This document shows positions 28,734-36,552 of a stretch of 64,000 nt of DNA, piece after piece; the first letter of the stretch is position 1; each line of letters begins with the position of its first letter. A program made the translations under genes and the position numbers. The stretch is from the NCBI RefSeq assembly GCF_024138715.1, contig NZ_CP092074.1, positions 558,001 through 622,000 of the forward strand, read 5' to 3'. The stretch comes from Emticicia sp. 21SJ11W-3. GTDB taxonomy: Bacteria; Bacteroidota; Bacteroidia; Cytophagales; Spirosomataceae. The notes below the pieces were generated by a model, which was not told the origin of the DNA, ran no database searches, and saw nothing but the letters and a program-made list of their open reading frames with translations.

Positions 28734-30284
28734 TTATTTATCCCAGAAAACCCTGCTGGTCAGTTTGTCGCCGCCAATCCGGCTGGCTGCTTTCTGATAA
28801 TTTTCATTATTGGTAGACGACTCGGCATCCGGATACCCAAAACGTCTGGTAAAGCCGCCCTGCAGGTTATTGTTGTAATTATTCGGGCTTAAGGCCGGGA
28901 AGCCGCTTCTTCTGAAATTGGCAAATGATTCGGCGCCATTGCCCAGGCTGGCAATCCAGTATTGGGTGTTAATCAGCTCCAGGGCTTTGGCTTCAGAAAA
29001 CTTCACGAGCGGGTTTTCCAGATAGCTTAATTTTAAAGCAGCAGGAAAAGCAGGGTTAGGGACGTTCGGATAAAGCGAGTACTCGTCCATCGAAGCAATA
29101 ACCCCGGCCTCATAATACTCTTTGGTAGTGAGCACGTTGCTCAGGCCGGTAAGCCAGCCTCTTTGAGACGCCTCTGCCAGCAGTAACTTGGTCTGGGCAT
29201 TGGTTACATAAAATATGGGGGCAGTAGCACTGCCGAAAACCGAGTAGTTCAGTTGTGAGTAATTATGGCCTGTTCCCTGCGGGCCGCGGTAAGCCGGGTT
29301 TTTTACAATGGTCAGTTGGTCATAGCCTATCGGGTAGCCGAACTGGTTGGCACGGGTGGTGTCCGGGGTAAGTGCCAGCACCTGATTCGGATCAGCATAT
29401 TTACCCGATATGTATTTCAGGCGTGGGTCGTAGGTTGATTTCAACTGATTGACAAAAGGCTCAGCCAGGTAGTAAAAGTAAGGGTTGGTGCCTCTGGGGC
29501 CGGCATTGAGCGGGTTATTGTAAATGGCGTTATAGACAATGTAAGGATTATCGGCATTGGTTTGTATCAGCCCGCCTTTGTAGGCCTCCTGTACAATTGA
29601 CTTCGCTTTATTCTGGTCAATTTTTGAGTACCGCATCCCTAATCTCAGCAGCAAAGAATTACCCAGCTTTTTCCATTTGTCGATTTGCTCGGCAGCCGCC
29701 AGTTTTCCAAAAAACAAATCTTCTTTCACTGCACCTTTGGAGGCATCAAGCGCCGCCACTGCCGACTTTATTTCGTTGTATAATTCATCATAAATTACTT
29801 TGTCTTCATCGTATTTCGGGTAAAACAAACCTTCCAGGTTTCCTTTTCCGGCCTGGCTGTAGGGTATGTCGCCGTAAGTATCTACCAGCACAATATAGAT
29901 GTGCGATTTCCAGATGCGCGCCATCTGGTACAGATTCGCTTTGGTGGCATCTGTTTTGGTAAGGCTAATGATTTGTTCGAGTAATTTCAGAGGGCCCGGG
30001 TAGCTGTTATTCCAGCGCGGAATATTGAAGTTGTTGTTGTCTTCATTGAAATTGAAGCCCGCGGTGGCTCCGGTGTTGTAAGCATTCACAAATTGTTGTA
30101 CGATGGTTTGTTCGCCTTCCCATGAGCCCGCATCGGTATTGCGCTGGGCATTGGTAAATAAAATGGCCGGGTCAATCTTGGTGAGTGCATAAGGGTTGGT
30201 GTTAATAACGGCAAACCCTTTGTCGCACGAAGAAACAACCAGAGCGGCAAAAATGGTGGTTATTGTATATATGAACTTCTTCAT
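28734..30284 (-). CDS. SusD/RagB-like lipoprotein (SusD2)
   Basis: A 516-aa protein with lipoprotein signal and Cys20 (LVVSSCDK). It belongs to the shorter SusD-like subgroup (INTNPYALTKIDPAILFTNA at about 27-46, VDTYGDIPYSQAG, and the C-terminal RRFGYPDAE and RVFWDK). It should bind the glycan or sugar-acid oligomer imported by SusC2. The gene begins 12 nt after susC2. A sugar-acid-containing ligand is suggested only by the downstream enzymes. Confidence 0.93.
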   Translation of the reverse strand: MKKFIYTITTIFAALVVSSCDKGFAVINTNPYALTKIDPAILFTNAQRNTDAGSWEGEQTIVQQFVNAYNTGATAGFNFNEDNNNFNIPRWNNSYPGPLKLLEQIISLTKTDATKANLYQMARIWKSHIYIVLVDTYGDIPYSQAGKGNLEGLFYPKYDEDKVIYDELYNEIKSAVAALDASKGAVKEDLFFGKLAAAEQIDKWKKLGNSLLLRLGMRYSKIDQNKAKSIVQEAYKGGLIQTNADNPYIVYNAIYNNPLNAGPRGTNPYFYYLAEPFVNQLKSTYDPRLKYISGKYADPNQVLALTPDTTRANQFGYPIGYDQLTIVKNPAYRGPQGTGHNYSQLNYSVFGSATAPIFYVTNAQTKLLLAEASQRGWLTGLSNVLTTKEYYEAGVIASMDEYSLYPNVPNPAFPAALKLSYLENPLVKFSEAKALELINTQYWIASLGNGAESFANFRRSGFPALSPNNYNNNLQGGFTRRFGYPDAESSTNNENYQKAASRIGGDKLTSRVFWDK

Positions 30285-30296
30285 TTTTCTGGAATT

Positions 30297-33200
30297 TTAG
30301 AATTTAACATTGAGGTTAACACCGTAAGTGCGGGTGGTAGGCAAAGTGGTTTGCTCATAACCTACCCGGAAATCGCCCGATGAAGCGAAAGCCTCAGGGT
30401 CAAGGTCGGCCAGGTATTTTTTGATAATCAGCACGTTACGGCAGGAAACTGAAAGCGCAAGCCCTTTAATGAACTTTACCCGGCTGCCAATCAGTCTGGT
30501 GGCATCGTAATTGAGCGTGATGTTTCTGAGCTTGATAAAGTCAGATTTGAATAAAAACGGGTCGGCAATCTGGGCATTCCGGTAATCTGTATAAAAAGAC
30601 TGCGGGTCAACGGCAGTTGTATTTTTTTCGCCGTTGGCATACACAGCCGGAAATACCACCCCACCATTGCGGCCAACCAATGAGGCCTTGGTATGCCCTT
30701 GTCTGAGGCCGTTAAGCGCCGTGGAAGAAAGTATTTTTCCACCTGCTTTGTAGTCTATATGCACCAGCAGGCTCAGGTTTTTGTAGCTGAAGGTGTTGTT
30801 CCAGCCTCCGGTAAATTTCGGAAGCGCACTTCCAAGCAGCACATCGGCGCCATCGTTAGGAACCAGTCTGCCGCTTGAGTTAACGATGATTTCGCCTTTG
30901 TCGTTTCGCTTATACGTTTTGGCTGCCAGTTGGTTCAACGGCTGGCCAACCTCATAAACCAGGCTGCCGATAAACTCATTGCCGCCAAAAGAAGTTACCA
31001 CCAGACGGTTGGTGTTGGGTGCCAGGGCCAGTACTTTAGTGGTATTGATGGCGGTATTAAATGAGCTTTTCCAGGTAAAGTTTCCGGTTTGTACAGGGGT
31101 TACGTCAAGCATAAACTCCATCCCCCGGTTTTGTAACGAACCCAGGTTAAGCGGTGTGCCGTCGTAGCCTGAACTATTGGAAACCACAACAGTTAAAATC
31201 TGGTCGCGGGTTTGTTTGTCGTAGTAAGATACGTCCAGGTTAACTCTGCTTTTAAACATTCTGAGTTCCAGACCTACCTCGCGTTCGCTAACACTGAAAG
31301 GCCTTAACAAGGGGTTGGGGCTGTTGGTATTATTGATTGTGCCCAGCGGATAACCATTAAAGGCGTTCTGTAATATGCCGTAGGTAAGCAGGCCACTGAA
31401 TGCATTGATACCATTGGCGCTACCCACATCAGCAAAGGATGCCCTTAGTTTTCCATAACTTAGCCAGGGTATCTCTTTCAGTAGCTCAGAGAAGATGAAG
31501 CTACCACTTACTGAAGGGTAAAACGAGCTGTTATTATTGGGGTTGAGAACCGAAAACCAGTCGTTGCGGCCGGTCAGGTTCAGGTATATCATATCTTTAT
31601 AACCCAGCTCGGCAAACCCGTATAAAGAGTTTACCTGTTCGGTGTAAACCCCGAATGATTGCGATTTGGTGATACCGTTTTCAATTGAATACAGGTCTCG
31701 TACGGTAAAATCGGTTACGCTCTGGTCAAAAGTGCGGCTGCGATTGGTGAAAATATTGCCACCCAGGCTTACATCGGCAGAAAAATCACCAAATTCTTTA
31801 TTACCTGCCAGCAGGAAGTCCATGTTCATCTGGCGGCCGTTGCTGGTATTAACGCCATAAGAACCGTTATAGCCTGTACCGGCCTGGTTAAGCGGGGTAG
31901 AAGTACCTACACCGGTTGGCAGGTTTTGTTCCAGAAAAGAAACGCCATAGTCCATATTCACCCGGCCCTGCAAATACAACCATTTGAAGATATCGTATTT
32001 AACAGTGGCCGTACCCAGAAAGCGGTCGCGTTTGTTTCTGATAAACTGCCTGTCCATAATATAATAGGGGTTCAGGAGCGTGGTCTGAAAGCCAGAAGTT
32101 TGCCTTTCAGTGCCGTTATCGGCTACTGCTTTTTCTTTCAGCACATCAAGACCGATAGAGTTAGATAAGCGATACAGGAAATTAGGAGACCCGATACCTT
32201 GTACCCCTACCTGTGGCGGGTTATTGTTGATTTCGTTGGTATAATTGATATTGAGGGTGGTGGTGAGTTTATTACCGATTTTCTGGTTGATACCCGCATT
32301 GAAAATCTTCTTGTGGTAATCGTTGTTCGGTGAAATCCCCAGGGCATCCTGATTCGAATATGAGGCTCTGAAACTACCCATGCCATTACCACCCGAAAGC
32401 GCAATGGTATTGGTAAAGGCGCTTCCTGTTCTGTAAAAGTTTTTGATTCTGTTCTTTTGTGGTAAGTAGGGCCTTTCTACGCCGTCAAACTGTATGGTGG
32501 GCTTGCCGTCATATTTGGCTCCCCAGCCAAACTGGCCTGTGGTAATGGCCTGGCCCTGGGTGGTAGGCTTTACACCGCCCTGCCCCTGGCCGTATTCATA
32601 CTGAAAATCGGTAAAATCCAGTACCTCATCAGCCGCGTAGTTCGATGAGTATTCAAGCCCTATGCCGGTATTTTTATTACCACTCTTGGTGGTAATGATA
32701 ATAGCGCCGTTGGCCGCACGAGAGCCGTAAATGGCAGCTGCCGTAGCGCCTTTCAGAACGGTCATGCTTTCTACATCATCAGGGTTAAACTGCTGCATAT
32801 TATCGCCCAGGTCTACAGATGCCGTACTGGTGGCAAAACCATTGGCACCGCGTGCGCCCTGGTCCATAGGCAGGCCATTGATAACAATGAGCGGAGAATT
32901 ATTGGCACCCGCAAATGCCGACTGGCCACGGAGTCTGATTTTTGTACTGGCACCTGCCCCCGATGATGGCGGAGAGATGTCAAGTCCGGCAATTTTGCCT
33001 TCCAGAGAAGCCATCACGTTAACGGTTCTGTTTTGCTGAATCTCGTTTACTTTCACGGTTTCGGCCGCGTAACCCAGTCTTTTGGATTCCTTTTTTATAC
33101 CCAGGGCGGTAACTACTACTTCTTCAAGTGCCTGTGTGTCTTCTACAAGTGCCACCTCAATGGTTGAGCTGTTGCCTGCTTTTATTTCCTGCGTGAGGTA

Positions 33201-33458
33201 TCCGATAAAGCTGAATACCAGCGTTTCGCCTGGGGCGGCATCAATTTTAAAGTTTCCGGCGGCATCGGTAATGGCGCCTCTCTGGGTTCCTTTTACGGTT
33301 ATGCCTACACCGGGCATGGGGTCTTTGTTTACACTTCCGATAACACGGCCGGATAGCTGCCTGGTCTGGGCCAGCAAGGCCAGCGGACAGAGGTAGAGCC
33401 ATAAGACCAGTAGCTTCAGTTTGAAACTGCTGTTTTTTGCAGGGTAAAAATGTTTCAT
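30297..33458 (-). CDS. SusC-like TonB-dependent transporter (SusC2)
   Basis: A 1053-aa protein: signal peptide (about 1-30, ending LALLAQ), CarboxypepD_reg-like domain (about 33-113), plug starting at LEEVVVTALGIKKESKRLGY, and outer-membrane barrel ending in Phe (VNLNVKF). It has no STN domain. It heads the operon susC2-susD2-BASS-RraA-dehydratase-FAH. The upstream region carries the same three elements as susC1 plus a divergent LacI-family gene. Its N-terminal domain is close to that of SusC1, but the plug signature is the ALGIKKE type instead of GYGTQKK, so the two pairs are different SusC subgroups, not a recent duplicate. Confidence 0.95.
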   Translation of the reverse strand: MKHFYPAKNSSFKLKLLVLWLYLCPLALLAQTRQLSGRVIGSVNKDPMPGVGITVKGTQRGAITDAAGNFKIDAAPGETLVFSFIGYLTQEIKAGNSSTIEVALVEDTQALEEVVVTALGIKKESKRLGYAAETVKVNEIQQNRTVNVMASLEGKIAGLDISPPSSGAGASTKIRLRGQSAFAGANNSPLIVINGLPMDQGARGANGFATSTASVDLGDNMQQFNPDDVESMTVLKGATAAAIYGSRAANGAIIITTKSGNKNTGIGLEYSSNYAADEVLDFTDFQYEYGQGQGGVKPTTQGQAITTGQFGWGAKYDGKPTIQFDGVERPYLPQKNRIKNFYRTGSAFTNTIALSGGNGMGSFRASYSNQDALGISPNNDYHKKIFNAGINQKIGNKLTTTLNINYTNEINNNPPQVGVQGIGSPNFLYRLSNSIGLDVLKEKAVADNGTERQTSGFQTTLLNPYYIMDRQFIRNKRDRFLGTATVKYDIFKWLYLQGRVNMDYGVSFLEQNLPTGVGTSTPLNQAGTGYNGSYGVNTSNGRQMNMDFLLAGNKEFGDFSADVSLGGNIFTNRSRTFDQSVTDFTVRDLYSIENGITKSQSFGVYTEQVNSLYGFAELGYKDMIYLNLTGRNDWFSVLNPNNNSSFYPSVSGSFIFSELLKEIPWLSYGKLRASFADVGSANGINAFSGLLTYGILQNAFNGYPLGTINNTNSPNPLLRPFSVSEREVGLELRMFKSRVNLDVSYYDKQTRDQILTVVVSNSSGYDGTPLNLGSLQNRGMEFMLDVTPVQTGNFTWKSSFNTAINTTKVLALAPNTNRLVVTSFGGNEFIGSLVYEVGQPLNQLAAKTYKRNDKGEIIVNSSGRLVPNDGADVLLGSALPKFTGGWNNTFSYKNLSLLVHIDYKAGGKILSSTALNGLRQGHTKASLVGRNGGVVFPAVYANGEKNTTAVDPQSFYTDYRNAQIADPFLFKSDFIKLRNITLNYDATRLIGSRVKFIKGLALSVSCRNVLIIKKYLADLDPEAFASSGDFRVGYEQTTLPTTRTYGVNLNVKF

Positions 33459-33485
33459 TTTTCTGTAGAGTTTTATTCGATTAGT

Positions 33486-33518
33486 ACAATTTTATATGAT
33501 TCAAATGCTAAAAATTGT
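33486..33518 (-). promoter_or_regulatory. Shared inverted repeat in the susC2 leader/promoter
   Basis: ACAATTT-N19-AAATTGT begins 28 bp upstream of the susC2 ATG, the same distance as in susC1. Same interpretation as for 23976-24006. Confidence 0.45.
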
Positions 33519-33579
33519 GATGCTTTTTTGAAATAATATTATCGAAACTATCGGCAAAATTTTGATTTGCAAGCGGAAA

Positions 33580-33594
33580 GTGTCAATTTGACAC
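33580..33594 (-). promoter_or_regulatory. Palindromic operator upstream of susC2 (GTGT-N7-ACAC)
   Basis: GTGTCAATTTGACAC, a perfect 7+1+7 palindrome 122 bp upstream of the susC2 start, identical to the susC1 site except for the centre base. Confidence 0.6.
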
Positions 33595-33614
33595 CAACTT
33601 GCAAACACGAACTA

Positions 33615-33630
33615 TCAGAAACGTTTGTGA
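33615..33630. promoter_or_regulatory. LacI-type operator candidate between susC2 and the LacI gene
   Basis: TCAGAAACGTTTGTGA: seven of eight pairs symmetric around a central CG, preceded by GAACTA. It lies 20 bp from the neighbouring palindrome, as at susC1. Its divergent position would allow control of susC2 and autoregulation of the LacI gene. Confidence 0.55.
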
Positions 33631-33763
33631 TGCGTGTTTTGGGCGTTTTTTTGAATGTAAAAAACTGATAAATAGATATTTAAAGCCGATTTTGGGTCTT
33701 GGAGAGGAATTTTTGATTAATTTGATTATTAAAAAGCAATCTTAAAATAATACAATATCAAAC

Positions 33764-34933
33764 ATGCAGAGGTGTATTAAATGTAACACGGTAGACGGAG
33801 TAATCAAGTCAGGTTTTCTGAGAGGCAGGCAACGATTTTACTGTAAGTCATGTAACCTCAATTTTGTGCTGGAAATCGAAGAATCTGCTCCGCTAAAAAA
33901 GAACAACCAGATTACCATTGTTGATCTGGCCAGGTATCTGGGTATTTCGGCTTCAACTGTTTCAAGAGCCTTGAATGGTAAGACCGATATCAGCCCATGC
34001 ACGCGTGAGGCGGTTGTGAAGGCAGCGGTTGACCTGGATTACAGGCCCAACCTGCTGGCACAAAGCCTGAATCGCGGGAAGACCAACACCATAGGGGTGG
34101 TGATACCAAATGTAGAGTTGCCTTTTTTTGCCACGGCACTGGCCAGTATGCAAAAGGTGGCTATTGAAACGGGCTACCGCATTATGGTGTGCCACTCAAG
34201 TGAGTCAGAAGAAATTGAGATACTCAATACAGATACCCTGATTGCCTGCAGGGTTGATGGATTGCTGATTAGCCATTCGAAAGAGACTACTACTTTTGAG
34301 CACATCAGACGTGTGCTGGCGAAGGATATCCCGATTGTACACTTTGACCGCGTATGCCATGAAGTAGCCACCACCAAGGTAGTACACCAGGATTTTAAAG
34401 GTAGTTTTGACCTCGTGGAGCATTTAATTATGCAGGGTTGCAGGAAAATTGCTGTCATGCTGGGCCCTGAAAAGTTTTATATTTCTCAAATCAGGCTTGA
34501 GGGGTACAAAGCAGCCTTGCAGAAGCATGGCATAGCAGTGGTTGATGAGTACATTTATTATTCTGAAATGAATAAACATGATGGCACCAAAGCCTTTGAG
34601 TATTTTATTAATCTGCCACAGCCGCCTGACGGAATTTTTGCGATGTTGTCAAGAAACGCCATTGAAATGATGGTAGCAGCCAAGAAAAAGCATATCAGAA
34701 TACCGGACGATATGGCTTTTGTGAGTTTTGGCGACGAAACCCTGTGCGAACTTTTTGAACCATCGCTTACGGTTTTTAATCATTATCCTACCAAAGTGGG
34801 CGAAGCAGCCATTCAACTGCTTATTGAAAACATCAAAAACAAAAACAATCAGGAAGCCCCGGTTACTCATGCTATTCAGGGCAAACTGGTGGTCAGAAAC
34901 TCATCACGCAGAGTGAAAGAATATTGTTTATAA
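33764..34933 (+). CDS. LacI-family regulator with N-terminal zinc ribbon
   Basis: A 389-aa protein. Residues 1-33 form a four-cysteine zinc ribbon (Cys4, Cys7, Cys27, Cys30, with GRQRFYCKSC), like the ribbon at the N-terminus of IS1-type InsA proteins. Then come the LacI helix-turn-helix (about 50-72, DLARYLGISASTVSRALNG), the hinge (YRPNLLAQSLNRGKT) and a periplasmic-binding-protein-like sensor domain (about 108-375). The regular LacI start would lie near residue 45, so the ribbon is an added domain read in the same frame with no internal break. It is divergent from susC2 and probably binds the central-CG palindromes at both susC promoters. The effector is likely a sugar or sugar acid. Confidence 0.88.
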   Translation: MQRCIKCNTVDGVIKSGFLRGRQRFYCKSCNLNFVLEIEESAPLKKNNQITIVDLARYLGISASTVSRALNGKTDISPCTREAVVKAAVDLDYRPNLLAQSLNRGKTNTIGVVIPNVELPFFATALASMQKVAIETGYRIMVCHSSESEEIEILNTDTLIACRVDGLLISHSKETTTFEHIRRVLAKDIPIVHFDRVCHEVATTKVVHQDFKGSFDLVEHLIMQGCRKIAVMLGPEKFYISQIRLEGYKAALQKHGIAVVDEYIYYSEMNKHDGTKAFEYFINLPQPPDGIFAMLSRNAIEMMVAAKKKHIRIPDDMAFVSFGDETLCELFEPSLTVFNHYPTKVGEAAIQLLIENIKNKNNQEAPVTHAIQGKLVVRNSSRRVKEYCL

Positions 34934-34949
34934 AATCATCTGCCCTGCT

Positions 34950-34973
34950 TACCGGTCCGGTTTATGGCCGGTA
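34950..34973 (+). terminator. Possible terminator after the LacI gene
   Basis: TACCGG / CCGGTA arms, extended inward by a G-T pair and a C-G pair, lie 16 nt past the LacI stop. A TTTTTT run occurs 10 nt after the stem, further than ideal. Confidence 0.35.
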
Positions 34974-35849
34974 GGCCAACTGTTTTTTCTTCACAACCGC
35001 CATTCGCGGCATGCATTCATATGCTGATACAAACCTAAGCCGAAGTAAACTACAGATAGCAGGGCTGAATGGTCTGATAAACGAGGTAAATGAATATACC
35101 ACAGACTTGACTGCAATAGGGGATATGCCTTCTGTTTATTTCATTTTTAATAGTTCCTTAAGCTTTTTAGACTGCGTGTGGCTGGGTTAAAATACCCTGG
35201 CACTGAAAGAAAAAAACAAAAAAAGAGCTTTTATACTATTTTTGTGATTAAAACGTTTTATCTTTCGTCTGATTAAGCCATTAATCAAAACCCCGGATAT
35301 CTGAATAACTTTGTTTCTTAGATTTTCAAGGGTCTTACATAACCTGATTTTTTATTAGAATTCTATCCTTTTTTTTACAACTGCACAAATATTTCATGCA
35401 GGTTTAACAGGTCTAACCTACCCGGATTTTAAAGAAAAAATCGTCATCATTACTACTGCTTTATACCTTCTTTGTCTGTGAAAACTTTTAAATAAAAACT
35501 GCAAAACTCATATTAATTTTTGTTAACAATTTAGATTTTTCTTTGAAAAGTATAGTGAAATTGTTATATTAATAGGCTGAATGGTTTAGTAAATTTTCAA
35601 GATTAGGTAATAATAAATTCATATCTGAGTTTCAAAAAACAGATGCCCGTAGCTATACTTTTTAAAGTAAAAGAATTCAGACAAACACCCTTGCAATACG
35701 TTAATACAGATGCGATTTACTTCTAATTAATTTTGTTTTTGTGGTATAATTTAGAATATTTTTTGCGCTTTAAATTGTAAGGTTAGTTTATTACCAAAAA
35801 AAGTAATAGTTGTATTTTACTAAGAAGTTTAACCAAATAATAGATTTAT

Positions 35850-35882
35850 CTTGATATTGTGTTTTTTAATTGTTTACCTTTG
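35850..35882 (+). promoter_or_regulatory. Candidate promoter of the exopolysaccharide operon
   Basis: CTTG at 35850-35853 (-33-like) and TACCTTTG at 35875-35882 (TAnnTTTG, -7) are separated by 21 bp, within the Bacteroidota range. Transcription would start near 35889, giving a leader of about 660 nt before wzc that includes both small ORFs and the direct repeats. Confidence 0.45.
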
Positions 35883-35957
35883 AATAACAAGTTTATAAAA
35901 CAGTTCTTAAAGCTGTGTTTTAGGTGAAGTCAATCTGCTAAGTTTTATATTAAAAAA

Positions 35958-36065
35958 ATGAGTTTTTCATTAATTAACCGCTACTCAGTTATTTTACCTA
36001 AGTCTGACAGTTTTTCAGACAGCTGTAACAATCCATACTCATCTAAATTAGTAAAAGAATATTAA
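35958..36065 (+). CDS. Possible 35-aa leader ORF
   Basis: ATG preceded by an A-rich stretch opens a 35-codon frame starting MSFSLINRYSVILPK and ending KLVKEY. Its 3' end runs into the first copy of the direct repeat. There is no recognisable domain or signal. It could be a leader peptide in the exopolysaccharide operon mRNA, or chance; coding is weakly supported. Confidence 0.25.
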   Translation: MSFSLINRYSVILPKSDSFSDSCNNPYSSKLVKEY

Positions 36066-36223
36066 CAGATATTTTACCTGCGTAGTAACAAAAGGCTGAA
36101 CCCAAGTAATAATAAGTAAAGAATAATACCTTTCAAAATTAGTAAAAGAATATTAACAGATATTTTACCTGCGTAGTAGCAAAAGGCTGAGCCCAAGTAA
36201 TAATAAGTAAAAAATAATACCTT
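36045..36223. repeat. Two-copy direct repeat, 91-bp period
   Basis: Copies at 36045-36132 and 36136-36223 are near-identical over 88 bp, with only a few A/G differences. Each contains AGTAAAAGAATATTAACAGA and CCTGCGTAGTA. It is a recent local duplication in the untranslated leader of the exopolysaccharide operon; the unit does not code. Confidence 0.9.
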
Positions 36224-36429
36224 CAGAATATTGTGATTTAAAAAAGATTAATTGTTAAACAGGGATTACACTAGAATTATCATCAAACTGAGTGTGATTT
36301 AAATCACAGGTTTCTGACCAACCAGAGCATTGCGTTTTACCAGCCGTGAAACGAAGCTTCTTAAAAGCTCTGATTGTAAATTGAATTTTTGCAGACAACC
36401 AAATAAGTTAACTTTAAAAAGTAAAAAAA

Positions 36430-36519
36430 ATGCTTACCGATTTCATTGTACTAATTGTGATTCTGCTTGCAGTTTTATTCATTAACGCTGAGCGTCGTAG
36501 AGAGTCAATTGAAGATTAA
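36430..36519 (+). CDS. 29-aa single-pass membrane microprotein upstream of wzc
   Basis: An ORF of 29 codons with a hydrophobic helix at about residues 4-19 (DFIVLIVILLAVLFI) and a charged tail (NAERRRESIED). The basic cluster RRR after the helix predicts a cytoplasmic C-terminus. The ATG follows an A-rich stretch typical of initiation in this genome. The stop is 33 nt before the wzc start, so it would be translated from the same mRNA. I do not recognise a family. A role modulating the Wzc/Wzx complex is speculation from position; the sharp membrane-protein pattern argues against chance. Confidence 0.6.
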   Translation: MLTDFIVLIVILLAVLFINAERRRESIED

Positions 36520-36552
36520 TCTAAAAATTAACAACAAAACACTTAAATACGG

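Larger units (their letters stand above)
33459..33763. other. Divergent regulatory region between susC2 and the LacI gene
   Basis: This 305-bp stretch codes for nothing. It contains the inverted repeat 33486-33518, the palindromes at 33580-33594 and 33615-33630, and two copies of ACTATC (33547-33552 and 33611-33616). The AT-rich half toward the LacI gene holds no clear element. Confidence 0.6.
34934..36552. other. Long AT-rich leader/intergenic region before the exopolysaccharide operon
   Basis: This 1.6-kb stretch lacks conventional genes. It contains a possible LacI-gene terminator hairpin (34950-34973), a candidate promoter (35850-35882), a 35-codon ORF (35958), a small hairpin (36002-36020), the 91-bp-period direct repeat (36045-36223) and a 29-aa ORF (36430). 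Between about 34980 and 35850 I see only AT-rich sequence without structure I can support. Confidence 0.6.

Noticed and set aside
33544-33567. Third ACTATCGG-like element as another LacI operator
   Set aside because: It shares ACTATCGGCAA with the susC1 site but lacks the central-CG dyad (AAAATTTT instead), so it was not called an operator.
36079-36175. ops/JUMPstart element in the leader repeats (CTGCGTAGTAGC)
   Set aside because: Only a partial resemblance to GGCGGTAG and no RfaH or UpxY-type gene seen in the window.
36045-36223. CRISPR array
   Set aside because: Only two 88-bp copies with a 3-bp gap, no spacers and no cas genes.
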